A stretch of 22,226 nt of DNA from Chara braunii (GCA_003427395.1 BFEA01000272.1:1946150-1968375); one strand, 5' to 3'; shown: positions 1-8,924, counted from the stretch's first letter. Numbers and translations: made by a program. Notes: generated from the sequence alone by a model not told the origin.

Positions 1-219
1 ACTAACCGCACCGACCACGCGAGACACGCCGGCCACATCTCGCTCGAACGACGCTACCACGGCCGGACTGCCATCGTCGACCGCCTCGTCCAAGCATTCC
101 GGTCACCTCCCCTTTTTCCCGCCACCGGATCTCCTCGGTTTCTCACCCGCTTCTCACAGCTTCGTCCCTCAGACTCGTCCCATTCATGGCGGGGTCTCCA
201 ACTGCGAACACGGCCAACC

Positions 220-1761
220 TCACTGCGCAATCATCCGCTCCGCCAACGCGTCCCTCAATATCAGCGCATCCCCCGTCGAAGACTCCATGCACACTGGCCT
301 CAATGGCTGATGCATCCCCAGATCCACTCTACGACGCACGACGTCTGGACCCACCTCCCACAACAGATTGTCATCAAATGGGACGCCGACGTCGATGAGT
401 ATGTTGTGGAGGATGCAAACGGCGACGAATTGTTCCGGCAAGCTGTCCATGTTGCACTTGTGGGTGCGGAGGAACAACCTCCACATCCCCTTCAGTCTGC
501 CAAACGCCCTCTCCAGTGCTCTTCTGGCCGTCTTCTGTTTGTTGTCGAAGCATGCCTCTGTCGGGTGTTGTGCGAGACCGCCGTAAGGGACGACTATCCA
601 TTCCGACTGCGGATAACCGTTGTCGCCGAGTAAGTAGCCATTAGTCCGCACACCGAAAGCCAGCATCACAGGCGGCCCAGTGAAAAGTTGTCCTGACTCC
701 GCGCGCACCCACAAACTCGACAGGTTCAGCATCCTCATGTCATGCGCACTCCCCGGATAACCGACGAAGACGTCCAGCACACGCAAGTTCATGTCGACCA
801 CCACTTGCGCCTGCACGGAGAATCGACGTCTCCTCTCGCAGTAGTCCTCACCGTTGGCGTTCGCAGGTTTGTCGATGTAGATATGTGTGCAGTCGATGCA
901 CCAATGGCAGTTTGGAAACCCCTTGTCCGCGAAGGCACGCAACACGACCGCCTTCTGCAAACCTGTGGGCCATGATATCTTGTCGGAGTAAGCAGTCAGC
1001 AACGCCGTTGTGACCTCACGCACCGCCGTGATGCCGGAAGCCCTCCCGATGCCGAAGCTACACGTCCCGATGTCGTACGTCTCCCCCGTGGCCCACCTGT
1101 ACAGTGCATAGGCAATGATGTGGTCTGGCTGCAAAGGCACCCTGTAGAACGTCACACGGCGTTGAAGGAGTGGGGAAAGAGTCTCCGTGATCTCGCGGAA
1201 AACACGAGGCGACATTCGAAGCTTCTCCTTGAAGTAATCATCCATTGCGTCATCACATTGCCGCAGATCCTCCCATGTGCCGCCCGTTCGCCGCTTCACC
1301 CACCACCGTGGAGTCGCCCGTGGAAACCCCCCGCACCCCATCGCGTCGCAGACCTCCAGCACCGCGTCGGAAATGGCAGCCACATCCAAGCACTGGGCAG
1401 TCGTCGGAAGCGCCAACAGCTTGCGCCGTGCACAAACAGCCGCTTTGAAGTTTGCGTCATTGCTCGCCATCTGGCAGCGGAAGAGGACGGCATTAACCGC
1501 CGCAGCAATAGCCGTCCTCTCCGCCGTCGTCAAACCGTCGTGCCCTGCCCCGCCGTCAACGTCCATCCCAGACGCCGCTTCCGATGACATCACGTCAATC
1601 AAACCATTAGACTCCACAAACACCGCCACGCGGAAGATCACAGCGTCGGTGGCTGTGCAATATCTTGGGAACCACGCGGTGACGATGGTCGTCTGCCTTT
1701 CCCAACGCTCACGTATTGTCATCATCTCCCTTGCCGCCAACGAGTAGACGACCGTGCTCAT
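220..1761 (-). CDS. PIF/Harbinger (HARBI1-like, DDE_Tnp_4) transposase nuclease
   Basis: This is the catalytic nuclease of a PIF/Harbinger DNA transposon, which in the nucleus cuts the element out and joins it to a short target, usually 3 bp. The frame is uninterrupted. The first ATG is at 1761, giving 513 residues; the frame stays open to a GTG at 1806, so a slightly longer form or an upstream exon is possible. With the ATG as residue 1, an HTH-like helical region spans about 180-255 (SPRVFREITETLSPLLQRR onward). The DDE domain follows: D290 in CIDCTHIYI, D380 in LLGDNGYP and E417 in RRALERAFGRLKGMWR, then a late CILHNILI helix typical of the family. All three acidic residues are present and the length is normal or slightly long. 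The N-terminal 100 residues are not recognised. Because it has no stop or frameshift, it is a candidate functional enzyme, unlike the other elements here. Confidence 0.9.
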   Translation of the reverse strand: MSTVVYSLAAREMMTIRERWERQTTIVTAWFPRYCTATDAVIFRVAVFVESNGLIDVMSSEAASGMDVDGGAGHDGLTTAERTAIAAAVNAVLFRCQMASNDANFKAAVCARRKLLALPTTAQCLDVAAISDAVLEVCDAMGCGGFPRATPRWWVKRRTGGTWEDLRQCDDAMDDYFKEKLRMSPRVFREITETLSPLLQRRVTFYRVPLQPDHIIAYALYRWATGETYDIGTCSFGIGRASGITAVREVTTALLTAYSDKISWPTGLQKAVVLRAFADKGFPNCHWCIDCTHIYIDKPANANGEDYCERRRRFSVQAQVVVDMNLRVLDVFVGYPGSAHDMRMLNLSSLWVRAESGQLFTGPPVMLAFGVRTNGYLLGDNGYPQSEWIVVPYGGLAQHPTEACFDNKQKTARRALERAFGRLKGMWRLFLRTHKCNMDSLPEQFVAVCILHNILIDVGVPFDDNLLWEVGPDVVRRRVDLGMHQPLRPVCMESSTGDALILRDALAERMIAQ

Positions 1762-2057
1762 CGATGACAACCGCAGGGGACAATCGTCACTTATTGTGAA
1801 CGCCACGAACGCCAGCCGCAGACGCTACCAGGCGTGAAACGTACATCCACCACGCGCCGCCGATCGCAAAGCCTGATTTCGAATTTCAAATTTTGAACAG
1901 GAGCGCTGCGCGCCATTTCCAAGGGCCCCGGTTTTGTTTTTTTCTCGTTTGCCGCCCTCCTTCGAATTCGCGACGACCAACAAAGGTGGACCAGCGCCGT
2001 CCGCACGAACACAACTCGGTGGACCACCATCAGCCCCACCCCCGCGTTCGCTTGTGC

Positions 2058-2067
2058 ATATATAAAT
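2058..2067. promoter_or_regulatory. TATA-like box inside the Harbinger right arm
   Basis: TATATAAA occurs at 2059-2066 on the plus strand and reads as TTTATATA on the minus strand. It lies about 300 bp upstream of the nuclease ATG, between the gene and the terminus, in otherwise GC-rich sequence. Its consensus orientation is rightward, away from the gene, so a role as nuclease promoter is only a possibility. Confidence 0.25.
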
Positions 2068-2079
2068 CGGGGCCGCGGG

Positions 2080-2208
2080 AGCCCCGAGGAATCATCCTCG
2101 GGGGTCGACTCCGAGGATGAGTGGACCGAAGTCGACAATTTCCTCGGGCGACTCCGAGGAATCGTCCTCGGGGCCCGAGGACGCCCCGAGGAGTGTTGAA
2201 CGAGCCCC
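2080..2208. repeat. Palindrome-rich right terminal arm of the Harbinger element
   Basis: The arm is built of nested short palindromes: CCCCGAGGA-ATCA-TCCTCGGGG near 2083-2104, CCGAGGA-ATCG-TCCTCGG near 2154-2171, two GTCGAC sites, and CTCGGGGCCCGAG. It ends in AGTGTTGAACGAGCCCC at 2192-2208. Read inwards, the last 75 bp or so are similar to the right arm of the MITE at 10142-10597. Such subterminal palindromes may be transposase binding sites, which is an inference. Confidence 0.65.
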
Positions 2209-2635
2209 TGAGGCTTTGCCTGGCGGGCCACTCCATCTATTGGTGGGGAGCAACACCTGCTGGAAACCGGGTCCAGCGTCCCTAAATACATCTTTACAAA
2301 ACAACCCATCTTGAAAGTGGCGCCATTGTGCTGGAAAACCGGGTCCAGCGTCCCATATCCAATCTATTTTTCCATACCTATCCTGCAACAGGATCGGTTA
2401 TTGGGGGGGAAACACCGGGGGGCACCGGTGGAGTCTCCTCCCATCCCCTAGCCTCTGCCATCCAACTACTATCCTCATGGCGCCTATTGTGTCTTTGCAC
2501 TCTGCAGTAGGGTATGTTGAAAAAGGCTGAAACAACAGAAAAGGTTGAAATGAGCTACACTGAGCTGCACTTAGATCAGCTGAAAACATGCTAAATCCTA
2601 CTATATTCCTCTACAAAGCACCTAGTTGGATGTCT

Positions 2636-5152
2636 CTAAGTCCCCAGATATTCCTCCAGAACCAGCGGGTGAGGGGGAAAGGGATCACCGAAATCCTGTA
2701 CGGGTCTCAACCGCTCTCTGGGATTCACCCTTGTCCAGTCCTTAAAGTGAATTTGATAGTCTCTTTCCACGTCTTCCTCTTGTCCCTCTCCATGTCCTTC
2801 GTTCTGCTGGTCCAACCTGTCTCCTGTCCAATTCACCCTCGTGACCCAGCCCTCCCTCTCCCCCCCCAGCCAGCCTTCACAGAACCGGGAGATAATGTTT
2901 TTAATGTCACCTCTGCTGTGCACCTGACTCAAATTTTCCTTAACTCTCTGCCATTGTGCCGTGATCTCATGCTGGAAGAGCAGCCGTATCTGTTCTGTGA
3001 CTTCCCCCTCTTCCACCCTGGCTCCCTCTAATTCCAGGATGCATCTTCGCCACCATATGGCCCATAGGACAGTACGCCTGCCCAGAGAGTACATATTTGC
3101 TACAAAGGCGTTGTCGTGAAAATGGGGGTAGTGTCCGAGCAGGATTGCCCTCCAGTCCCAAGGCCATAATGAGCCTGGAACGATGTGCCGCCATATCCTA
3201 TCCCACCATCTCCATTACAAGACCGTTGCAGGGCATTGCAGGAAAATGTGCTCGATCGTCTCAGGGCGCTTTTTTTCCGGGGAAATTTTGGCGGCAACCC
3301 CGACATTAGGGGAGCGCCCTTCTTTGTTGTTCGAGCTGTGTATGATCAATCAGCCAGTCATTGTTCGGTAGGCAGCGATGAGTGATTTGCCATTGAAGAG
3401 CAGAGATTTTTGCCGGCCTTTTCTGATACTCGCTGAACCATTGGATAGGTTTGAGTGTGCTTCTGTCTACATTTAGATGGTGCTGCCATCTGTCCGCCAC
3501 CACGTCTTTTAGCCCACGCTTGGGTCTGAGCATTTGGTAGACGGACTTCGTTTTTAGGGTGGCTAAATGGACTGTTCTTTCCTCCCCCCGTCCCTGCCCT
3601 CCCCTGCCTTTCCACGACCATCGTCATTCTTGGGGATCAAGGGGGAGGTTCTCAATTGGGATCATTGGACGATACGCTCTCCAGCCTTTCCCCTCTTCGA
3701 TCACCCTGATGCGATAGACCTCTGATTTCCTTTTCCAGATGAAAGGTTGTCTACTCTCTTGCAGCTGCCCTGTTCCCGTGATAGCGTAGCATTCAATCAT
3801 GACTTGTGTCTGATCCACTATGTGTATTCGGCCTATTCGTGATTCGTGGCCAGGTGACCCCACCCAATCGCCTTCTTCCAACGTTGGACCTTTCTTAAAC
3901 CTAGTGTACCATTGGATGGGGAAACTTTCGATAAGTTCTTCCATTGTAGACTCGAGTGAGTGGTAGTAGTGCAGACATCTTTTTATTTTTTTTATTTTTT
4001 TTATTAAACAAAGCTCCATCTATTGGTGGGGAGCAACACCTGCTGGAAACCGGGTCCAACGTCCCATAGATACAACCATATCCTTAGAAACAGGCACAAA
4101 CTGGGAACCGGGCCCAGCGTCCCATAACAAGTACGTTAAGAAAATTCAACCAGAACATCTAGAAGGATGACATTTAAAACATGAGATACCGGGACCAAGC
4201 TACTTCAGACATGTCAATGACAACATCATGATTAAGCAAAAATCAAAATGTCTCAGAAAACTCCCCACACACCACTTCACCTCCCTCCGGCAAGACTGCC
4301 CGCAGCAGAGCCACCATCTCTGCTGCTGCTATGCCATACTCCCATCCTGCCAGCTGGCCCCCTCACTGGTAGGACGCGTGATAACCCACCATCTTCTCCA
4401 ACTCACCTTTTTTCATAAACATTTATGATTGAGCTCTTTTACTGCACAACCTAGTCATTGAGAAAGACGAAAGGTGAAAGTAAAAACCTGAGTGAACTAC
4501 TACCCTACTATAGGTCCCCCACCCTGAGTACCCCATGTTTCGTCCAAATTTTCTATGGGGAGTCTGAGTTATTCCTTACCTGGCCGAGGGAGTCTGTGAT
4601 TAATTTATTGCCGAACAGCAGTTGCCTGATTATCTCTTCCCATCTGTCCGGGGCGGGGCGGTCGGGGAGTGGGAGTTTCCTCCACGTGCGCAGGAGACAT
4701 ATCCAATGTTCCTCAGTCGGGTCACCGTTCGTGTATTTTCTGGGGAGTCTCCAGTATCTGTCTTCGAGCCATATTAGAGGGTCAGTTTCTGGTGGGGTTT
4801 CCGGGGCTAAGGTCGCGATTTGCGTCAGTGCCAAGGGAGCCCAGGGGGAGGAGGTTTTGAAAATAATATGTTGAATCCAGTGGACGCTCAGGGCCTGAAA
4901 CTGTGTGGGAGGGTCCACTATTCCAAGCCCCCCTCCGACCTTGGGCTGAACAATAGAGTCTCATGCCACACGACTGATGGCATGGGTATTACTACTATCC
5001 CCTCTCCATAGGAAGGCCGCCAGCTGTTGCTTGAGCATCTTAAGCCCCCTCTTACTCATGGGCCAAAGGATGGCTCTATACCAGAGGGTGGCAAGCACAA
5101 CATTATTAATAACAAGAGCCCGCCCAAAAATTGAAGTGTGCTTGTGGTTCAA
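2636..5152 (-). pseudogene. LINE A ORF2 C-terminal part (RT connection and zf-RVT), broken
   Basis: The functional ancestor was the ORF2 polyprotein that copies the LINE RNA at the target site. Bases 5152-4490 hold one frame with the hallmark post-RT segment: FGRALVINNVVLATLWYR, then RVA-stop-DSIVQPKVGGGLGI, then a long linker ending GVLRVGDL-stop-stop. After the LINE B insertion the frame resumes at about 3975 (PIQWYTRFKKGP..GDWV..HIVD), which matches LINE C. A TGA follows LDPQE, and at 3533-3306 comes ALQWQITHRCLPNNDWLI. The zinc-binding His/Cys piece PETIEHIFLQCPA lies at about 3228-3270 in another frame, and 3094-2636 encodes the C-terminal tail. At least two frameshifts and five in-frame stops make it non-functional. 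Several stops replace an expected Trp. Confidence 0.75.
3979..4495 (-). mobile_element. LINE B, 5'-truncated 3' fragment inserted in LINE A
   Basis: On the minus strand this segment carries about 370 bp of unassigned sequence, then two copies of the LINE 3' motif (4101-4123 and 4043-4065), then GGTGTTGCTCCCCACCAATA and GATGGAGCT, then an A-rich tail (the T-rich tract at about 3979-4004 on the plus strand). LINE A coding sequence stops near 4505 (GVLRVGDL) and resumes directly after the tail at about 3975, so this is a nested, 5'-truncated insertion. Target-site duplications could not be fixed by eye, and the 5' boundary is uncertain by some tens of bases. Confidence 0.6.
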
Positions 5153-5264
5153 TCTTAGTAGCTTGGTCTGTGCCGGCCCAACACATCCCCACCCAAACCT
5201 AAAGCTGGGTTGGATTCATTCACAATTTTCCTCGCTCTGGAGTAAAATTCACGAAACGGTGACT

Positions 5265-5734
5265 GAGGGCATGCTCACATTAGCACGTACAATCGCAAAT
5301 TATATGTGAGCGAATTTGCGATTATACGGCACTTCCCAATCACAAAGCACACTCGTACATGTCACATAACAGAAAGGACAAAGTCTCGACCTGCTTTGGG
5401 AATGCGATTATACGGGCTGAAGGGTCACACAGCACGATGCATAAAAATTCATCCCTTTCCTGTTTTTTGTTTGTTTGTTTGTTTTCCCCTTCTTACGAGA
5501 GCTGCTCACCAAACGTCGAATTCTGTTTTTTTGTTTCCACAAGTTTTCAGAAAGAAACAGGTCTAAAAGAAATACGAAATTGCAGGGACCTCCAGAGGCT
5601 CCCGCAAAATACGTAACCCTGCGGCTGTCCAAGCCGGTGACATTCACGTGCCCATTTACGTAGCCATTGTGACCCAAAAAATCACGTACAATTTACGATT
5701 TTATGAAAATGCGTGCTAGTGCGGGTATGCCCTG
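5265..5734. mobile_element. Small inverted-repeat element (MITE), hAT-like ends
   Basis: The left end GAGGGCATGCTCACATTAGC (from 5265) is mirrored by the right end, which read inwards from 5734 is CAGGGCATACCCGCACTAGC. Both continue with CACG and an AATCG(C/T)AAAT block. Next to the left end is a strong hairpin: CGTACAATCGCAAATT at 5286-5301 against AATTTGCGATTATACG at 5313-5328, one mismatch. GCGATTATACGG recurs at 5319 and 5404. The 470-bp length, lack of a credible gene and CAGGG-type terminus suggest a non-autonomous hAT-like MITE, but no clear 8-bp target duplication is visible. It lies between the head-to-head remnants LINE A and LINE C. Confidence 0.55.
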
Positions 5735-5969
5735 AAACGCATGTAAAACGGAAAGTTCGACTGCGCCCTAGTTTTCCCATAATATTGAAGTGCAGAGAAA
5801 ATTGGCAGTGTGGCCACTCAAACCGAAACAATATACCAGGCTCAGAAATGCTCTAACGACCAATCTTTGAAGAAACGATACCAGGGCCCAATGAAATTCC
5901 GTGGGCAGCGCTGGCCTGTCTACAGATTAGCAAACTAGGCCCGAAGACAACAGCCTCCAACCAGCTCCA

Positions 5970-7476
5970 TCCGTTCCAATGGCTCACGGACGCTCATTGG
6001 TCCATACCCTCCCCAACACAGCAACGACCGGGAGAGAACCCAGCTCAAGCAGCCAAAGCAGACATATCACAGGACCCGTTATCGCCTAACATGCTTAAAC
6101 TGTGGAGACGGTGTGGACCAAAGCAAATCCGCCCCCCCAATAAATGGCACGGCATGTGGCGACAACCCCTTTTTGGCAACCCCCACATCCTGGATGAATC
6201 AGGCAACCCCTTCTCACTACACAAACTCCCCTTGGCTCACATGGGTCATAAAAGGCCTCTACACGATAGGAGACGTGTGGGATGCACAGAGAGGGGAGTG
6301 GAGGACTGCAGCCCAATTACAAGCACAGTTGAGGTATGCCAAAAATGTGGAGGGTAGGCAGAACTTACTTAGAGAGGCCATACCACTGGCCTGGCAATGT
6401 ACTCTCAAAAAAGGCCCCATGGTCCAACAAGGGGAGTGGGCCGTCAAGTATACAGACCTACCCTTGCCGCTTGTAGTATACAAGGTGCACATAATCGATC
6501 ACGGTGTATGCACCTTAGAAGCCTACGAGCCAGCCTTGCCGGGGGCAAGAATGTCGAAACTGACACGCAATGACGATTTGGACAGCGAGGAGATGTTGGA
6601 TGACCTCGTGCACGTAAGGGTGGTAGGGGACAACAACGAAGCGCAATACGCGTACGAATCCTCAACCTTGATCGCAGAGCTGCCCTTCGACCCATTCGAG
6701 TGGGAGTGGTCAGGACAGAAACCGATGGGCATATGCGATTACACAGTCAAAAAGGCGTACAGAGCCCTGGACCCAGAGCAACCAATCAATCAACTGCATG
6801 CTAACTGAAAGATGGGCCCGTGACTCTCCCCTGGACCCAAACCTGCTGAATGATCTGCCATGGCCCAAAAATGTGAAGATCATGCCAACGAACGTCAGAT
6901 CGCTGCAGTGGCAGATCCTTCACGGTGTCTTCCGACACCATACTGGCTGGTTTCCAGAGCAGACTTAGAACAAAAGGGCCAACGGTCCCCTATCTCCTCT
7001 TTTTTTTTTTTTTTTTTCCCTTTTACTGTGGGAGATCATCACAACCCGCCCGTGCAACACTCGAGCACTGCCTGCTGGCATGCCCGATGGTTGCCCAGCT
7101 GTGGCAGTGGTGGGATGCAGCCTTCCACTGCTTAACATCAGACCATATCCCATGGGATCTGGGTCTTCTTCTAATGGGCAAGAATCCGCATTTGCTGGCC
7201 CACTGGTCTCCGTTTGCAGTCAACCTGTTCACCTACACAAGGCTGCACGTCGTCATGCTGGCCTGGCGAGCGAGATGCTCCTTTGAGAGGAAAGACCATC
7301 AGTTCCGCCTGCAACAGCCTCAGCAAGCGTTGGAAAAGGTTATTAGGTCCAGGACCCAAGACGCATGGAGGGGGATGCAAAGAGCTTACAGAAATGAAAA
7401 CGAGCCTCGGACCAAAGAGTCTATTTTGCAGTCTTACAGAGAACTGTGGCAGGGACCCCTGCGGACTGTTCAGTGA
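5970..7476 (+). pseudogene. LINE C ORF2 C-terminal part (linker and zf-RVT), broken
   Basis: This is the remnant of the ORF2 reverse transcriptase polyprotein downstream of the catalytic core. The first frame gives FQWLTDAHW, then MLKLWRRCGPKQIRPPNKW and RQPLFGNPHILDESGNPF (to about 6215), matching LINE A. A frameshift leads into 6230-6808, with GLYTIGDVWDAQRGEW, WQCTLKKGP..GEWAV..HIIDHG and a DPFEWEW motif. A second shift gives 6798-6968, with LTERWARDSP and RSLQWQILHGVFRHHTGWF. An 18-T tract at 6999-7016 or so interrupts the zinc-binding region. The last frame, to 7476, carries TLEHCLLACPMVAQLWQWW, the His/Cys half of zf-RVT, and a helical C-terminal tail. At least three frame changes show that it is inactive. 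Confidence 0.75.
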
Positions 7477-7565
7477 AGTGCACGCTGAACCGGACATCCA
7501 ATGGAAACCATGGAGGTGCAACAAACGGGCCTGGCAGAGGTGGCCCGGGATGACTTCCAAGTGCC

Positions 7566-7710
7566 GTACGTTCAGCCCAATTTTATCCTTATCACGGATC
7601 CACAGAGTGACACCCAACCCCCTCCACCGCCGCTTCCGAGTGTCGTACCTTCAGCCCAATTTTATCCTTATCACGGATCCACAGAGTGACACCCAACCCC
7701 CTCCACCGCC
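7566..7710. repeat. 79-bp tandem duplication in LINE C 3' UTR
   Basis: The unit starting GTACGTTCAGCCCAATTTTA at 7566 recurs at 7645 with very few differences, giving about 1.8 copies. It includes the phrase CCCAACCCCCTCCACCGCC. The period of 79 is not a multiple of three, so the copies read in different frames, which supports a non-coding position after the stop at 7476. Confidence 0.85.
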
Positions 7711-7965
7711 CCTACAACTGTGCGAGCGCTAGAAAGGGAAGGGCAATAAGTGCAGCCCCAAGGGAATAAGCAGCTCCAGGGTAGAAGTCAAATGACACTA
7801 GCCCCAGTCGCTGTATGGCAACTATTTCCTAAGGGAAGCTGAACCCGGTTTCCAGCAGGTGTCCCTCCCCACCAATAGACAGAGCAGCCCAATAAACAAG
7901 CCCTCAATCCCGGTGGTTCTCTTACCACCACCGAGATAGTGGGGTCCTTGTGAAAAAAAAAAAAG

Positions 7966-8211
7966 GAAAAATAAAATAAAATGAAGAAGGATAGTGACAG
8001 ACTATCCCCTCAGCGATGAGCCTAACCCTTAACGCTTAGTGTAGCTTACTCAGTAGATTTAGGGCCTTGACATAGTCTTCGTCCCTAAACCCTGTAGTTG
8101 GCCTTCCAACGTGGAGCTGGATTCCTTGCTGGTTGGGTTGCCTTGCCCCTTGCAGGTCCACAGGCAAGGCGACAGGCAGTTGGCATATGATGCTGCTATG
8201 TACTGACTATG
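7966..8211. other. Unassigned sequence after LINE C
   Basis: No gene was recognised here. The stretch starts with AAAATAAAATAAAATGAAGAAGG and a short perfect hairpin, GGATAGT-GACAG-ACTATCC, at 7989-8007. An 8-bp inverted repeat (GCCTTGCC / GGCAAGGC) lies near 8140-8172. The phrase GAAGAAGGATAGTGACA also follows the A tract of LINE D at 10801, so part of this stretch may belong to the LINE 3' end. Confidence 0.4.
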
Positions 8212-8318
8212 CCGTCTTCACCCAAATAGGACGTCCGGTCATTAAAGCTGCATCTGAACTGAAAAAGTTAACCCAAATACAGCTTTAATGACAGGGCATT
8301 CTCTTCGGGCGAAGACGG
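8212..8318. mobile_element. Short foldback element, CCGTCTTC ends (mariner-like?)
   Basis: The outer arms are CCGTCTTCACCC at 8212-8223 and GGGCGAAGACGG at 8307-8318. An inner perfect 13-bp pair, GTCATTAAAGCTG at 8238-8250 and CAGCTTTAATGAC at 8280-8292, closes a hairpin. TA follows the right end. The same ends occur in the element at 10908-11018. A Tc1/mariner-type MITE would fit the TA, but this is inference. Confidence 0.5.
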
Positions 8319-8466
8319 TAGCAGAAATGCATAGGGAAAAGGCCGGTGGAGATATAGGCATGAACAAGGAGGGGTGACAACCTTAAACCACCAGTACTTT
8401 TCCCATATATCGACCGCGGGGCAGTGTCAGAGGCCGGAAAGAGACGCCGGCCACCGATTTCTTTTA

Positions 8467-8859
8467 TCAACGGTGTGCTGGCGCCGACTTTTTCGGATAG
8501 GCAACGGGTTTCTTTTCAGCAAGGCTGAGGCCATGTACTGGCGGTTTAAACCACCAGTACCTTTCCGATATATCGGCCACGGGCAGTTTCGGAGGCCTGA
8601 AACGGAAAACAGGCCGCTGATGAAATTTATCAAGGGTGGCCCGTACCCGCTTGCCTTCCGCATAACCCTGCGCGGAATCGATTATCAACGTCAAGCCTTG
8701 TCGAAGCGCCAGCGCAGCAATGCATCGTTTAAACTGCGCAGGATCGATCTGCTTTTCTGCAGTAGGTTGGCTCCACCAACCATTGCAGTCCATCCGATGA
8801 ACCTGGAAGGCTAAAACTTTGATTCTTGACATTACCCGGGAAAGCTTGTCATGCTTCAA
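8467..8859 (-). other. Open frame of uncertain status within the repeat cluster
   Basis: A 130-codon minus-strand frame contains a plausible-looking protein stretch (RIKVLAFQVHRMDCNGWW, then LIIDSAQGYAEGKRVRATL) before it runs through the repeat motif, where AAGTACTGGTGGTTT-type sequence reads as RYWWFK. No domain is recognised. The plus strand is also open for 146 codons, so the openness may be chance in GC-rich DNA. It could be a gene fragment captured by the repeat element. Confidence 0.2.
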
Positions 8860-8924
8860 ACCACTAGTACTTGGCCCAGCTATCGGCCCTGGGAAAAAAA
8901 GTAGAGTAGAAACGTTTCTAGTCA

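Larger units (their letters stand above)
1..2208 (-). mobile_element. PIF/Harbinger-type DNA transposon, left end outside window
   Basis: The assignment rests on the DDE nuclease encoded at 220-1761. The right boundary is placed at 2208 because bases 2177-2208 match the terminus of a complete small element at 10142-10597 (20-bp end GGGGCTCGTTCRACACTCCT read inwards). No matching left terminus is visible in bases 1-219, so the element should begin upstream of the window. Autonomous PIF/Harbinger elements usually also carry a second ORF with a Myb/SANT-like domain. None is seen between 1762 and 2208, so it would have to lie further left or be absent. Just beyond 2208 the sequence enters the 3' UTR of a minus-strand LINE, which suggests that the transposon inserted into that LINE. 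Confidence 0.6.
2220..5200 (-). mobile_element. LINE A, L1-type non-LTR retrotransposon, degraded
   Basis: Reading on the minus strand from about 5200 down, the order is: RT C-terminal connection region (5152-4490), LINE B insertion (about 4495-3979), linker and zf-RVT region (3975-2636), then a 3' UTR holding two copies of CTGGACCCGGTTTYCCAG-like sequence (2331-2354 and 2260-2282). No poly(A) tail is seen. The 3' end is cut off at about 2210 by the Harbinger terminus. Neither the RT catalytic core nor an endonuclease domain is present, so the copy is 5'-truncated or was broken by the small element at 5265-5734. The linker region is recognisably homologous to that of LINE C at 5900-7476. Confidence 0.75.
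5900..7965 (+). mobile_element. LINE C, L1-type non-LTR retrotransposon, degraded, with 3' end
   Basis: The plus strand carries the ORF2 C-terminal region (about 5970-7476) and a 3' UTR with a 79-bp tandem duplication (7566-7710). The LINE 3' motif CTGAACCCGGTTTCCAG at 7839-7855 is followed by CTCCCCACCAATAGACAGAGC, AATAAA at 7891-7896, a CGGTGG...CCACCG hairpin near 7910-7932, and a 12-A tract at 7953-7964. The 5' part, including the RT core, is missing. The element faces LINE A head to head. Confidence 0.75.

Noticed and set aside
1277-1747. 156-codon plus-strand frame opposite the Harbinger nuclease (and 1120-1587)
   Set aside because: It is antisense to a clear DDE nuclease and has no protein features; GC-rich coding DNA leaves such shadow frames open.
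1791-2309. 172-codon minus-strand frame across the Harbinger arm into the LINE 3' UTR
   Set aside because: It spans the transposon boundary and palindromic arm and its composition follows the repeats, so it is not a gene.
7214-7732. 172-codon plus-strand frame and the opposite 148-codon frame over the LINE C tail
   Set aside because: The true LINE frame is the one with TLEHCLLACP ending at 7476; this frame runs through the 79-bp duplication, whose period breaks any real frame.
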